Shown: positions 1 to 8,819, numbered from the stretch's first letter. The stretch: DNA of 64,000 nucleotides from Megasphaera stantonii (GCF_003367905.1 NZ_CP029462.1:1302001-1366000); one strand, 5' to 3'. The notes: generated from the letters alone by a model not told the origin. Program-made: numbers and translations.

Positions 1-24
1 GTGCCTTCCCCAAACCCTGCTTTG

Positions 25-59
25 CGCCCTTGCGGGCGAAAAAACTGAAAACAGTTTTT
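25..59. other. Two adjacent hairpins upstream of mobilization genes
   Basis: cgccc-ttg-cgggcg (25-38) is directly followed by a second perfect stem, aaaactg/cagtttt (41-58). They lie at the head of the mobilization block and may be an upstream terminator or part of an origin of transfer. Nothing in the sequence decides between these. Confidence 0.35.
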
Positions 60-262
60 GTTATTTTCCAAAAAGTTGCCCAATGGGAGAAGTAGAGAGT
101 TTTTTACCCCAAACGCAAAAAAATTTTTGTTATTTCCCGAAAAGTTCAGCAATGAAAGGGGTAGAGAGATTTCTCCGCCCAAAGTAGAAAAAAGTTGCCC
201 AATAGGAGGAGTGAGGGGAAAAATTCTCCGCCCAAAATCCGAAAAAATTCAGCAATAGGAAT
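54..262 (+). repeat. Four degenerate tandem repeats, candidate oriT/iteron region
   Basis: A motif of the form aaaAGTTgcccAAT or aaaAGTTcagCAAT followed by a purine run (ggagaagtagagag and variants) occurs near 68, 139, 187 and 241, spaced about 50-70 bp. Copies alternate between gttgccc (1 and 3) and ttcagc (2 and 4) cores. Each is followed by a ctccgcccaaa or ccccaaa segment. Copies 1 and 2 are also preceded by ttttgttattt. The block ends at the ribosome-binding site of the MobC-like gene, so it may bind the relaxosome or autoregulate the mob operon. Function is inferred from position only. Confidence 0.55.
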
Positions 263-284
263 AGTGAGAGGAGGTTTTCAGCCT

Positions 285-683
285 ATGCCGAAGCGATACA
301 ACACACCCCACCGCAGCCGCGTTGTGAAAACCCGGCTGTCCGAAGATGAATACGCCGACTTCACAGCGCGGCTTGCGCCCTATGGTATCAGCCAGTCCGA
401 ATTTCTCCGGCAGGCGATACGGCGCACCGCCATACGCCCCGTTATCCATGTATCAGCGGTCAATGACGAGCTGCTTTCCGCTGTCGGGAAACTCACAGCC
501 GAGTACGGCAAAATCGGCGGCAACCTTAACCAGATAGCCCGGTGTCTGAACGAGTACGGCGCACCCTACAACGCGCTGTCCGGCGAGGTACGCGCCGCCA
601 TAGCCGACCTTGCCGCCCTCAAGTATGAAGTCTTACAGAAAGTAGGTGACGCGGTTGGCAACACTCAAGCATATCAACTCTAA
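285..683 (+). CDS. MobC-like relaxosome accessory protein
   Basis: 132 aa, starting at an ATG preceded by gagaggagg (265-273); the in-frame GTG/ATG codons further upstream fall inside the repeat block. The N-terminal half (about residues 10-45) has the ribbon-helix-helix look of MobC/CopG DNA binders, with a basic strand, KTRLSEDEYADF and SQSEFLRQAIRR. The second half carries IGGNLNQIARCLNEYG, typical of the bacterial mobilization protein MobC family. These proteins help relaxases open oriT. The end overlaps the relaxase gene by 38 nt, indicating translational coupling. Confidence 0.8.
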   Translation: MPKRYNTPHRSRVVKTRLSEDEYADFTARLAPYGISQSEFLRQAIRRTAIRPVIHVSAVNDELLSAVGKLTAEYGKIGGNLNQIARCLNEYGAPYNALSGEVRAAIADLAALKYEVLQKVGDAVGNTQAYQL

Positions 684-2271
684 AAACGCCGACTACGGAG
701 CCGCCGAACAGTATCTGCTGTTTGAGCATGACGAGTTTACCATGAAGCCCGTCCTTGATGAAACCGGCAGGCTTATCCCCCGCGAGGACTACCGGCTGTC
801 CACGCTGAACTGCGGCGGGGAGGATTTTGCCGTTGCGTGTATGCGGGCAAATCTCCGCTATGAGAAAAACCAGCGGCGGGAAGATGTGAAAAGCCACCAC
901 TATATCATCAGCTTTGACCCACGGGACGGGCCGGACAACGGCTTGACCGTAGACCGGGCGCAGGCATTGGGCGAGAAGTTTTGCGCCGAACATTTCCCCG
1001 GCCACCAAGCCCTTGTATGCACTCACCCGGACGGGCATAACCACAGCGGCAATATCCATGTGCATATCGTCATTAACAGCCTGCGGATTGAGGAAGTGCC
1101 GTTCCTGCCCTACATGGACAGGCCAGCCGACACGAAAGCCGGGTGCAAGCACCGCTGTACCGACGCGGCCTTGCGCTACTTCAAGTCCGAAGTCATGGAG
1201 ATGTGCCACCGGGAGGGGCTTTATCAAATCGACCTCTTGAACGGCAGCAAGAACCGCGTCACAGACCGAGAGTATTGGGCGCAGAAAAAGGGACAGGCCG
1301 CGCTGGATAAGCAGAACGCCCCCATGATTGCAGGCGGTATCACGCCCCGGCAGACCAAGTTTGAAACGAACAAGGAGAAGCTGCGGCAGACCATACGCGC
1401 CGCGCTGTCTGCGGCGGCCTCATTCGAGGACTTTTCCTCTCTGCTGCTGCGGGAGGGCGTGGCCGTCAAGGAGAGCCGGGGGCGGCTTAGTTACCTCACG
1501 CCAGACAGGACAAAGCCCATTACCGCCCGCAAGCTGGGCGACGATTTTGAACGCGCCGCTGTCCTTGCCGTTTTGGAACAGAACGCCGCCAGAACCGCAG
1601 AAAAGGCCGCAGCTATATCCAGTACGCCGCCCTCTATCAAAGACCAACTGCGGGCAGACAGAGCCGCCCGAACCGCCCCGAATGTGCAGCGGCTTGTGGA
1701 CATTGAGCAGAAGAAAGCCGAGGGCAAAGGCCGGGGCTATGAACGCTGGGCGACCATGCACAACCTCAAACAGATGGCCGCGACGCTGAATGTGTATCAG
1801 GAATACGGCTTTACTTCCCCGGAGCAGTTAGAAGCCGCCGTTGATACTGCCTATCAGGAAATGCGCCAGACCAGCGGCGAACTGAAAGCACTGGAAACGA
1901 AGCTACAAGGGAAAAAGGAGTTGCAGCGGCAGGTGCTTGCCTACGCCAAGACCAAGCCCGCCCGCGACGGGCTGAAAGCGCAGAAATCCGAGAAAGCCCG
2001 CGCCGCATACCGGCAGGCGCATGAGAGCGACTTTATCATAGCCGACGCAGCCGCCCGGTATTTCAAGGCGCATGGTATTACCAAGCTGCCCGCCCGGAAA
2101 GCGTTGCGGGACGAGATCGAGCAGCTTGTTTCCAAGAAATCCGGCCTGTATAACACCTACCACGAACAGAAACAGCGGTATGCGGAGTTGCAGACCGTCA
2201 AGCGGAACATCGACCAGATTTTGCGCCGGGAGGAACCCCGCCGCAGAAAGGAGCAGAGCCATGAACGATAA
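646..2271 (+). CDS. Relaxase / mobilization nuclease (MobP-like)
   Basis: 541 aa with a GTG start inside the end of the MobC-like gene. It is the nickase that cuts one strand at oriT and pilots it during transfer. The N-terminal ~200 residues form the relaxase domain: candidate catalytic tyrosines near 17 and 23 (NADYGAAEQY) and the metal-binding histidine motif GHNHSGNIHVHIV at about 130-142. The remainder is helical and charged with likely coiled coil (about 380-530), as in many Firmicute relaxases. The stop overlaps the next start by 11 nt. Confidence 0.9.
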   Translation: MTRLATLKHINSKNADYGAAEQYLLFEHDEFTMKPVLDETGRLIPREDYRLSTLNCGGEDFAVACMRANLRYEKNQRREDVKSHHYIISFDPRDGPDNGLTVDRAQALGEKFCAEHFPGHQALVCTHPDGHNHSGNIHVHIVINSLRIEEVPFLPYMDRPADTKAGCKHRCTDAALRYFKSEVMEMCHREGLYQIDLLNGSKNRVTDREYWAQKKGQAALDKQNAPMIAGGITPRQTKFETNKEKLRQTIRAALSAAASFEDFSSLLLREGVAVKESRGRLSYLTPDRTKPITARKLGDDFERAAVLAVLEQNAARTAEKAAAISSTPPSIKDQLRADRAARTAPNVQRLVDIEQKKAEGKGRGYERWATMHNLKQMAATLNVYQEYGFTSPEQLEAAVDTAYQEMRQTSGELKALETKLQGKKELQRQVLAYAKTKPARDGLKAQKSEKARAAYRQAHESDFIIADAAARYFKAHGITKLPARKALRDEIEQLVSKKSGLYNTYHEQKQRYAELQTVKRNIDQILRREEPRRRKEQSHER

Positions 2272-2647
2272 GCTGCCCCGCATGGACTACCGACAGCACC
2301 GGCGGGCGCGGCGGCTGGTGCATGAGTGCTGTAACTACGATGGAGGGAACTGTCTGCTGTTAGATGACGGGGAGCCTTGCGTGTGCGTCCAGAGCATTTC
2401 CCTTTCCCTCATGTGCCGGTGGTTCCGTGTGGCTGTCCTGCCCCTTGACGGGGAACTGGCCGCAGCCCTCTTGTACCGGGGGAGCCGGAAACGGTGCGCC
2501 GTCTGCGGCGCGGCCTTTGTCCCCAAATCCAACCGGGGAAAATACTGCCCCGACTGCGCCGGACGCATGAAGAAAATCAAAGCCGCCGAGCGAAAACGGA
2601 AACAAAGGCATAAATGTCACGCTTTAGAGCCTTTCAAACCCGCATAA
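2261..2647 (+). CDS. Cysteine-rich VLP-domain protein
   Basis: 128 aa. The start ATG lies within the relaxase end, after aaaggagcag. The protein has an N-terminal Cys cluster (HECCNYDGGNC, then CVCVQ) and a C-terminal zinc-ribbon-like CAVCGAAF...KYCPDC followed by a very basic tail. This matches the Cys-rich VLP family found next to relaxases in clostridial mobilizable elements. Its role is unknown; nucleic-acid binding is inferred from the zinc ligands and basic tail. Confidence 0.75.
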   Translation: MNDKLPRMDYRQHRRARRLVHECCNYDGGNCLLLDDGEPCVCVQSISLSLMCRWFRVAVLPLDGELAAALLYRGSRKRCAVCGAAFVPKSNRGKYCPDCAGRMKKIKAAERKRKQRHKCHALEPFKPA

Positions 2648-2767
2648 ATCAAGGCTTTTTTCGTGGGTGTCAAAGGGTGTGCGATACATTTATCCTTTTC
2701 CTCCGGAAACGGCGTTCTAAATGCGTACAAACCGCCAAAATCAACCCGAACACAGGGAGGTGATACT

Positions 2768-3514
2768 ATCGCTGATTATATCACGGCAGACACGAAGCTG
2801 CCCGCCTATCTGCCCTATCCCCGTTTCCTGTTCAAAATGGAGATTTCCCAGACCGCCAAGCTGCTCTATGCGCTGCTGTTAGACCGCTCCACCCTCTCCC
2901 AGAAGAACAAGTGGCAGGACGACGAGGGCAGGATTTATATTATCTATCCCATCGCGGAGATAGCCGAAATACTGGATAAAGGCAGCACCACCATAAAGGG
3001 GGCGCTTAACGAACTGGACATGGCGGGGCTTTTGGAACGGGAACGGGGCGGCTTCTCCGCACCGAACCGGCTATATGTGAAAGTGCCGCGTGTGCCACAG
3101 GTACAGTTTTCCGACCAACTGATGGCCGGAAATCCGACCCTCACAGAGCCGGAAAACCGACCTACTGATGGTCAGAAAACCGACCTTATGATGGTCGGAA
3201 AACCGTCCCCTAACCAAACTACTATAAACAACCTTACAGAGAACCAAACAATGGGAGCGAGTGGGGAGCCGCCCGCAGCTTTTGGCAGATACCAGAATAT
3301 TTTTCTGTCACAGACCGAATACGACGAGTTGCAGGCAGAGTACCCCGACAGGCTGGAACGGTTCATCGAGGAATTGAGCCAGTATATCGCCGCCACCGGG
3401 AAAGATTACCGCAACTATGCCGCCGCTGTCCGTATGTGGGCAGACCGGGACAGAAAGGGAGCCGCAAAACAGGGCGTCCCCGATTACTCATTCAAGGAGG
3501 GAGAGAGCCTATGA
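2768..3514 (+). CDS. Replication initiator protein A (RepA_N), start codon ATC
   Basis: About 248 aa. Residues 5-110 match the RepA_N replication-initiator domain (LPYPRFLFKMEISQTAKLLY, then a winged-helix part with KGSTTIKGALNELDMAGLL). The C-terminal part (QNIFLSQTEYDELQAEYPD...FIEELSQYIAATGKDYRNYAAAV) is the usual second domain. A strong Shine-Dalgarno gggaggtgat (2755-2764) points to a start at 2768, where the codon is ATC rather than ATG. The only other in-frame start is a GTG at 2663 without a ribosome-binding site. Either ATC is used weakly or expression is impaired. The stop overlaps the next gene (ATGA). Confidence 0.75.
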   Translation: MADYITADTKLPAYLPYPRFLFKMEISQTAKLLYALLLDRSTLSQKNKWQDDEGRIYIIYPIAEIAEILDKGSTTIKGALNELDMAGLLERERGGFSAPNRLYVKVPRVPQVQFSDQLMAGNPTLTEPENRPTDGQKTDLMMVGKPSPNQTTINNLTENQTMGASGEPPAAFGRYQNIFLSQTEYDELQAEYPDRLERFIEELSQYIAATGKDYRNYAAAVRMWADRDRKGAAKQGVPDYSFKEGESL

Positions 3515-4353
3515 ACACCACATTTTCAGAAATGATTGACAGATTGACCGCCACCACCCCGGAGCAGGAGGACTACACCGGCGAGGACGGTTTACTGTAC
3601 TGCGGCAAGTGCCATAAGCCGAAAGAAGCCTATTTTGCGCCGGACAAGGCCGCTATCTTTGGCCGTGACCGCCACCCGGCAGAGTGCGACTGCCAGAGAG
3701 CCGCCCGCGAGGAACGGGAAGCCGCCGAGAAACGGCAAAAGCACCTTGACACCGTAGAGGACTTGAAACGCCGGGGCTTTACCGACCCCGCCATGCGGGA
3801 CTGGACTTTTGAGAACGACAACGGCCAGAACCCGCAGGCAATCCGGGCGCGCAACTATGTGAAGAACTGGGAACGGGCTTACGCCGGGAATGTGGGCTGC
3901 CTGTTCTGGGGGAGCGTCGGCACCGGCAAGAGTTACCTTGCGGGCTGTATCGCAAACGCCCTCATGGAGAAAGAAATCCCCGTCTATATGACGAATTTTG
4001 CCCTTATCCTCAATGACCTTGCCGCCAGCTTTGAGGGCAGGAATGAATATATTTCCCGTCTTTGCCGCTATCCGCTGCTAATCCTTGACGACTTCGGTAT
4101 GGAGCGCGGGACAGAATACGGGCTGGAACAGGTTTTCCATGTGATTGACAGCCGTTACCGCAGCCGCAAGCCGCTGATCGTCACGACCAACCTCACGCTT
4201 TCAGAGTTGCAGCACCCAAAAGACACCGCCCATTCCCGGATTTATGACCGGGTGCTGGAAATGTGTCCCCCGGTGTGCTGTACCGGCGGCAATTTCCGCA
4301 AAAAGGCCGCACAGGACAAGCTGGGGCTTTTGAAAGAACTGATGAACGAGTGA
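3511..4353 (+). CDS. DnaC/IstB-like helicase-loader ATPase
   Basis: 280 aa; ATG overlaps the Rep stop and is preceded by caaggaggg. An N-terminal zinc-binding region (CGKCHKPK ... CDCQ) is followed by an AAA+ domain with Walker A GSVGTGKSYLAG (about residue 135) and Walker B LLILDDFG (about 192), as in DnaC/IstB loaders. With the adjacent initiator it probably supports autonomous replication of the excised element. Family assignment is firm; the role is inferred from context. Confidence 0.88.
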   Translation: MNTTFSEMIDRLTATTPEQEDYTGEDGLLYCGKCHKPKEAYFAPDKAAIFGRDRHPAECDCQRAAREEREAAEKRQKHLDTVEDLKRRGFTDPAMRDWTFENDNGQNPQAIRARNYVKNWERAYAGNVGCLFWGSVGTGKSYLAGCIANALMEKEIPVYMTNFALILNDLAASFEGRNEYISRLCRYPLLILDDFGMERGTEYGLEQVFHVIDSRYRSRKPLIVTTNLTLSELQHPKDTAHSRIYDRVLEMCPPVCCTGGNFRKKAAQDKLGLLKELMNE

Positions 4354-4367
4354 AAGGAGTATTGCCT

Positions 4368-4556
4368 ATGGCAGATAACAAGCAGCCCGACACCCGCACC
4401 GCCCGCCGCCCCGACTGTGTGACGGAAATCCGCATGGGCAATTCCGTCCTTGTCGTGTCCGGCTATTTCAAGAAAGACACTACCACCACCGCCGCCGACA
4501 AAATGGCGCGGGTACTGGAAGCGGAAGCCGCTGCTACACAAAAACCGGCGATTTGA
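4368..4556 (+). CDS. TnpW-like transposon-encoded protein
   Basis: 62 aa, with RBS gaaaggag and ATG at 4368. Its core (VTEIRMGNSVLVVSGYF) resembles TnpW, a small protein of unknown function carried just upstream of tnpX-type recombinases in the Tn4451 family. It directly precedes the recombinase gene here, which supports the assignment. Confidence 0.7.
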   Translation: MADNKQPDTRTARRPDCVTEIRMGNSVLVVSGYFKKDTTTTAADKMARVLEAEAAATQKPAI

Positions 4557-4598
4557 CAAGCTGTAAAGAAGCAGATTTGACACTTTTGCCGCTATACA

Positions 4599-4646
4599 AC
4601 CAGCCCTGTTCCGTGGTACAATGAAACCACGGAATAGTGGGGCTGG
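4599..4646. promoter_or_regulatory. Imperfect inverted repeat upstream of the recombinase
   Basis: accagccctgttccgtggt (4599-4617) pairs with accacggaatagtggggctg (4626-4645) apart from a small bulge. It sits between tnpW and the recombinase start, with no U-tract after it, so an operator or a leader structure is more likely than a terminator. Confidence 0.45.
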
Positions 4647-4671
4647 CTGTCGGAAACGGAGGATTTTATGT

Positions 4672-5769
4672 GGCGAATTTACAATACAAGTGCAACACCT
4701 ATAAAAAATGACACATAGGTTTCTGATATAATAATGCTACCAAACAAAATCTATATCTCGGAGGAAACCTATGTGCCACTATCATCATCTTACTCTATCT
4801 GAACGAGAAAATCTACTCTTTTTTCGCGCGCAGTCCTATTCTATCTCTCGAATTGCGGCGGCCCTCGGCCGAGATAAATCCACGATCTCACGGGAACTAC
4901 GCAGAAATACAGTGAACGGCAAGTATCTGCCCATCACCGCACAACAACAGTATGCCCGCCGCCGTAAGGCATGCAAGCCTCACAAGCGGTTAGAGAATGC
5001 CGAGCTATTCGCATTGGTTAAAAATCTCTTCCTGGTGCATCATTGGTCCCCAGAAGAAATTGCCGGACGCTTGCAGCTGGAACATCAGAAGGCACTCCTT
5101 AGCTATGCAACGATTTACCGCGCCATATATGCCGGTATGTTTGATGAAACGTCGTCCTCCCATGGGTCCCGCGGTGCGGTCCGCCGCTTGCGGCATCATG
5201 GAAAATCCCGGCATACCCGGCAATATCAGGAACGACGGGGTTCTATTCCCATCTCTCACGATATTTCGGAACGGCCAGCAGGAGCCGCTAACCGCTCCCG
5301 GCGAGGACATTGGGAATGTGATACCATAGCAGGAAAGACAGGAAAAGCCTGTCTGGTTACGTTGGTAGATAGAAAGAGCCGGTATCTGGTAGGAGGCAAA
5401 GCAGCCAAAAAGACAGCACAAGCCGTCAATACGGTATTGCTTCAGGTACTGCAAGGGCAACCTGTAAAAAGCCTTACGCCGGACAGAGGAAAAGAGTTCG
5501 CCCATCATGCCGCTGTCACGGAGGCCTTGAACGGCGTGCCGTTTTATTTCCCGCCGCCGCATCAGCCCTGGCAGCGGGGAAGCAACGAAAATACCAATGG
5601 CCTAGTCCGAGAGTATTTCCCGAAAGGGACGGACATCACACTCGTTCCAGAAGCCTATGTGCAAGCTGTTTTTGCAGAACTAAATCGCCGTCCCCGAAAA
5701 TGTTTAGGATACAAAACGCCATACGAAGTACATTACTCTAAAAAGTTGCACTTAGCTTGACAATTCGCC
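4672..5769 (+). mobile_element. IS30-family insertion sequence (1098 bp)
   Basis: The ends are 25-bp imperfect inverted repeats (left 4672-4696, right 5745-5769; 20 of 25 match, both beginning GGCGAATT and ending AAGTGCAAC). Flanking GT dinucleotides (4670-4671 and 5770-5771) form a 2-bp target duplication, typical of IS30. Removing the IS and one GT restores an uninterrupted recombinase reading frame beginning ATG-TTA-AGA-CAA. The single gene inside is the transposase. Confidence 0.93.
4771..5760 (+). CDS. IS30-family transposase
   Basis: 329 aa after RBS cggagg. It has an N-terminal helix-turn-helix (LSERENLLFF ... ISRIAAALGRDKSTISREL) and a C-terminal rve/DDE domain with the expected acidic residues: HWECDTI, TPDRGKEF and the E in RGSNENTNGLVREYFPKGTD. 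Length matches the family (320-380 aa) and it is intact, so the IS may still be active. Confidence 0.95.
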   Translation: MCHYHHLTLSERENLLFFRAQSYSISRIAAALGRDKSTISRELRRNTVNGKYLPITAQQQYARRRKACKPHKRLENAELFALVKNLFLVHHWSPEEIAGRLQLEHQKALLSYATIYRAIYAGMFDETSSSHGSRGAVRRLRHHGKSRHTRQYQERRGSIPISHDISERPAGAANRSRRGHWECDTIAGKTGKACLVTLVDRKSRYLVGGKAAKKTAQAVNTVLLQVLQGQPVKSLTPDRGKEFAHHAAVTEALNGVPFYFPPPHQPWQRGSNENTNGLVREYFPKGTDITLVPEAYVQAVFAELNRRPRKCLGYKTPYEVHYSKKLHLA

Positions 5770-5770
5770 G

Positions 5771-7387
5771 TTAAGACAAGCCACCCAAAACCTCATTACC
5801 GCCCTTTATCCGAGATTGTCCCATGAGGACGAATTGCAAGGCGAGAGTAATTCCATATCGAACCAAAAACGGATACTCGAAACCTTTGCAAAACAGAATG
5901 GCTTTACCAACCTGCGCTGGTACACCGACGACGGCTATTCCGGCGCGAACTTTCAAAGGCCCGGTTTTCAAGCCATGCTTGCAGACATTGAAGCCGGGAA
6001 AGTGGGTACGGTCATCGTCAAGGACATGAGCCGGTTAGGGCGTAACTACTTGCAGGTGGGATTTTACACGGAAATGCTGTTCCCTCAAAAGGGAGTGCGT
6101 TTTATCGCTGTCAACGACAATGTGGACAGCGCAAACGGCGGCATGGACAACGATTTTACCCCTCTGCGAAATCTGTTCAACGAATGGCTGGTGAGAGATA
6201 CGAGCAAGAAAATCAAGGCAGTAAAACGAGCAAAAGGCATGAGCGGCAAGCCCGTTACCAGCAAGCCGGTGTATGGCTACCTCATGGACGAGGACGAGAA
6301 CTATATCGTTGACGAGGAAACCGCGCCGGTAGTCAAGCAGATATACCAGCTTTGCCTTGCCGGGAACGGCCCGACCAAGATTGCCCGTATGCTTACGGAG
6401 CAGCAAATCCCCACGCCGGGGACGCTGGAATATCAGCGGACTGGCAGCACACGCCGCTATCACCCCGGCTATGAGTGCAAATGGGCGACAAATACCGTTG
6501 TCCACCTGTTGGAAAACCGGGAGTACACCGGCTGTCTGGTAAACTTCAAGACGGAGAAGCCCTCTTACAAGACCAAGCACAGCGTAGAGAACCCCATCGA
6601 GAAGCAGGCCATTTTCCCGAACCACCATGAGCCGATTATCGACACGGAAACATGGGAGCGCGTGCAGGAGTTACGCAAGCAGCGCAAACGCCCGAACCGC
6701 TATGATGAAGTGGGGCTGTTCTCCGGTATGCTGTTCTGCGCCGACTGCGGCCATGTGATGTACCAGCAGCGGTATCAGAACAAGAACCGCAAGCAGGACT
6801 GTTACATCTGCGGCAGCTACAAGAAGCGCACCCGCGACTGTACGGCGCACTTTATCCGCACCGACCTGTTGACCGCCGGTGTCCTCTCCAATCTCCGGCA
6901 AGTGACCGAGTATGCCGCCAAGCATGAGAGCCGCTTTGTGAAGCTGCTTATCCAGCAGAACGAGATCGGCGGCAAGAGAAAGACCGCCGCAGCCACGAAG
7001 CAGCTTGAACAGGCACAGGAGCGCATTTCTGAAGTGAGCCGCATAATCAAGCGGCTGTATGAGGACAATGTGAACGGCAAAATCAGCGACGAGCGTTTCA
7101 TGGAACTGTCGGCAGACTATGAGCAGGAACAGCGGGAACTGAAAGACCGCGCCGCCGCTTTGCAGGAGGAACTTTCCAAGTCGCAGGCCGCCACCGTCAA
7201 TGCGGAAAAGTTTATGGGTATCGTCCGAAAGCACCTTGCCTTTGAGGAATTGACCCCCACCCTCTTGCGGGAGATGATTGAGAAAATCGTCGTGCATGAG
7301 TGCAGCTATGACGAGAACGGCACCCGCAGGCAGGACATTGAGATTTATTACAGCTTTGTCGGCAAGATTGACTTGCCCGAAGCCTAA
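5771..7387 (+). pseudogene. Large serine recombinase, 5' end cut off by IS30
   Basis: Site-specific recombinase that should excise and integrate the element. The resolvase catalytic domain retains the serine motif (RLSHEDE), the R-containing VKDMSRLGRNYLQVG and FNEWLVRDTSKKI. A recombinase domain, a zinc ribbon (CADCGHVMYQ...CYICGSYKK), a coiled coil (about 390-470) and a DUF4368-type tail follow. The original start ATG (4668-4670) with its RBS is now 1.1 kb away. The only in-frame start left is TTG at 5816, one codon before the catalytic serine and without a good RBS, so strand beta-1 is lost. Otherwise the frame is complete (about 538 aa if rejoined). Probably inactive unless the IS excises precisely. 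Confidence 0.88.
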
Positions 7388-7390
7388 CGC

Positions 7391-7445
7391 CCGACCTATC
7401 CGACACAACGCGCGAGTGCCGGATAGGAACGGCAAAATTTTTTAC
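7391..7445 (+). terminator. Intrinsic terminator after the recombinase
   Basis: Stem cctatccg (7395-7402) / cggatagg (7420-7427), then aacggcaaaattttttac. Confidence 0.65.
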
Positions 7446-7460
7446 ACTTCTATTACTTCT

Positions 7461-7907
7461 TTATCGCACATCAGTAAACACAGCCGGAATTAAACGTTTG
7501 GGAATATTAGCTTCTCTGAAAATAGAAGCTGCAAACGGATAAATGGCAAATACGGCAACGTATACGCTGACGCCGCCATATGCCAAAATGATGCACACCA
7601 TCATGACGGACAAAATAGCTTTATCTTTCCCAAGCTTTTGAATAACGAATTCAGCAATACTGCGGGCCATCCCCGTTTCTTCCATGACTTTGCCAAATAC
7701 AGCGCCTAACAGGAATATCGGGAAGAATGATTTTACAAATACAACTGCTTTACCCATGAATAAGTCCGTATACGCCGGCAGTAAGTGGTACTCCGCCATA
7801 CTAGCTGCAACTAAGGCGCATACCGGCGCAAACAGAATAACGGAAAAGCCTTTATATGCAATGGTAACTAATAATGCTAAACTCACTATAATCATTACGA
7901 CTTCCAT
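7461..7907 (-). pseudogene. GntP-family permease, 5' fragment split by the mobile element
   Basis: The first ~148 residues of a membrane transporter of the gluconate:H+ symporter (GntP)/ion transporter type. Hydrophobic segments lie near 4-35, 52-70 and 95-125, with family-like IFLLGAVFGKVMEETG and REANIPKRLIPA. Full-length members have about 440-460 residues; here homology stops near VFT and a stop follows four codons later, where the integrative element begins. The missing 3' part should lie left of the window. ATG 7907 is preceded by aaggatggtg. As the last gene after the acyl-CoA operon it may have imported that operon's carboxylate substrate. Confidence 0.78.
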
Positions 7908-7946
7908 ACTATTCACCATCCTTACTATAGCAGGTAATTATAGATA

Positions 7947-7985
7947 AAGGCTGCAAATCAGTAGAATGCATAATTTACAGCCTTA
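7947..7985 (-). terminator. Terminator between crotonase and permease fragment
   Basis: On the minus strand aaggctgtaaat pairs with atttgcagcctt across a short loop, followed by tatct. The U-tract is weak, so this may be only a partial terminator. Confidence 0.5.
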
Positions 7986-8000
7986 TCGTCTCACAAACTA

Positions 8001-8783
8001 TTACTTGCCTTTAAATACAGCCTTGCGTTTTTCAACAAAGGCCTGCATACCTTCTTTTTGATCTTCTGTTGCGAAGCAAAGGCCGAATACTTCCGCTTCA
8101 TAGGCAATGCCTGTAATGACATCGCAGTTAATGCCTCTATTAATCGCTGCTTTAGAAAGGTTTACGGCGACAGTTCCTTTAGAAGCAATGACCTTCGCCG
8201 TTTTCATTACTTCTTCCATGAGCTGTTCCTGAGGTACTACCTTGTTAACTAAGCCAATGCGATAGGCTTCCTGCGCGTCGATCATCTGTCCCGTATAAAT
8301 CAATTCTTTACCGTATCCGCGGCCGACGACTCTGGGCAGACGCTGCGTTCCGCCAAATCCAGGCGTAACGCCGAGCCCCACTTCGGGCTGGCCAAATTTC
8401 GCCGTATCAGCAGCGTAGCGGAAATCGCAGGCGCAAGCTAATTCGCAGCCGCCGCCTAAAGCATATCCGTTAATAGCGGCGATAACCGGCTGGGGCAGAT
8501 TTTCAATGCGTGTAAATACATCCTGTGCTAAAATCCCAAACGTCCTGCCTTCGATAGGATTCATCGTGGACATAGCCACAATGTCCGCACCGGCTACGAA
8601 AGATTTCGTTCCGCCGCCAGTAATAATGACAACTTTGATATCTGTATTGCTTTCAATCATGCCAACGCACTGGCCTAATTCATGAATTGTTTCCGGATTC
8701 AAAGCATTTAAGGCTTTAGGGCGATTGATCGTCACGGTAATGATGCCGTTATCTATAACGTATTGTATATTTTTGAATTCCAT
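8001..8783 (-). CDS. Enoyl-CoA hydratase / crotonase
   Basis: 260 aa; ATG at 8783 follows tgaggtg (the GTG nine bases upstream is part of that RBS). It hydrates 2-enoyl-CoA. Both catalytic glutamates are present: E114 in GGGCELACACD and E134 in FGQPEVGLG; the oxyanion segment is FVAGADI (about 62-68). It is the third gene of an operon after the CoA-transferase. It aligns without gaps to a second crotonase at 51637-52419, so the two are recent paralogues. Exact chain length or substituents are not readable from sequence. Confidence 0.92.
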   Translation of the reverse strand: MEFKNIQYVIDNGIITVTINRPKALNALNPETIHELGQCVGMIESNTDIKVVIITGGGTKSFVAGADIVAMSTMNPIEGRTFGILAQDVFTRIENLPQPVIAAINGYALGGGCELACACDFRYAADTAKFGQPEVGLGVTPGFGGTQRLPRVVGRGYGKELIYTGQMIDAQEAYRIGLVNKVVPQEQLMEEVMKTAKVIASKGTVAVNLSKAAINRGINCDVITGIAYEAEVFGLCFATEDQKEGMQAFVEKRKAVFKGK

Positions 8784-8819
8784 GTCGTTCACCTCACGAA
8801 AATATCTTCTGAATATGTT

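Larger units (their letters stand above)
1..7460. mobile_element. Integrative mobilizable element, right-hand part
   Basis: Genes for a MobC-like protein, relaxase, Cys-rich VLP protein, RepA_N initiator, DnaC-like ATPase, TnpW-like protein and a large serine recombinase lie on the plus strand in the order seen in serine-recombinase mobilizable elements of Firmicutes. The right end is placed just after the recombinase terminator, where sequence homologous to a GntP permease begins on the minus strand. The left end lies outside the window. No conjugation (type IV secretion) genes are visible, so it would need a helper. The exact right boundary (about 7446-7475) is inferred. Confidence 0.8.

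Noticed and set aside
58-258. Small ORF upstream of the mobilization genes
   Set aside because: Its coding potential is an artefact of the tandem repeats (KKLPNGRS-like repeats) and it has no RBS.
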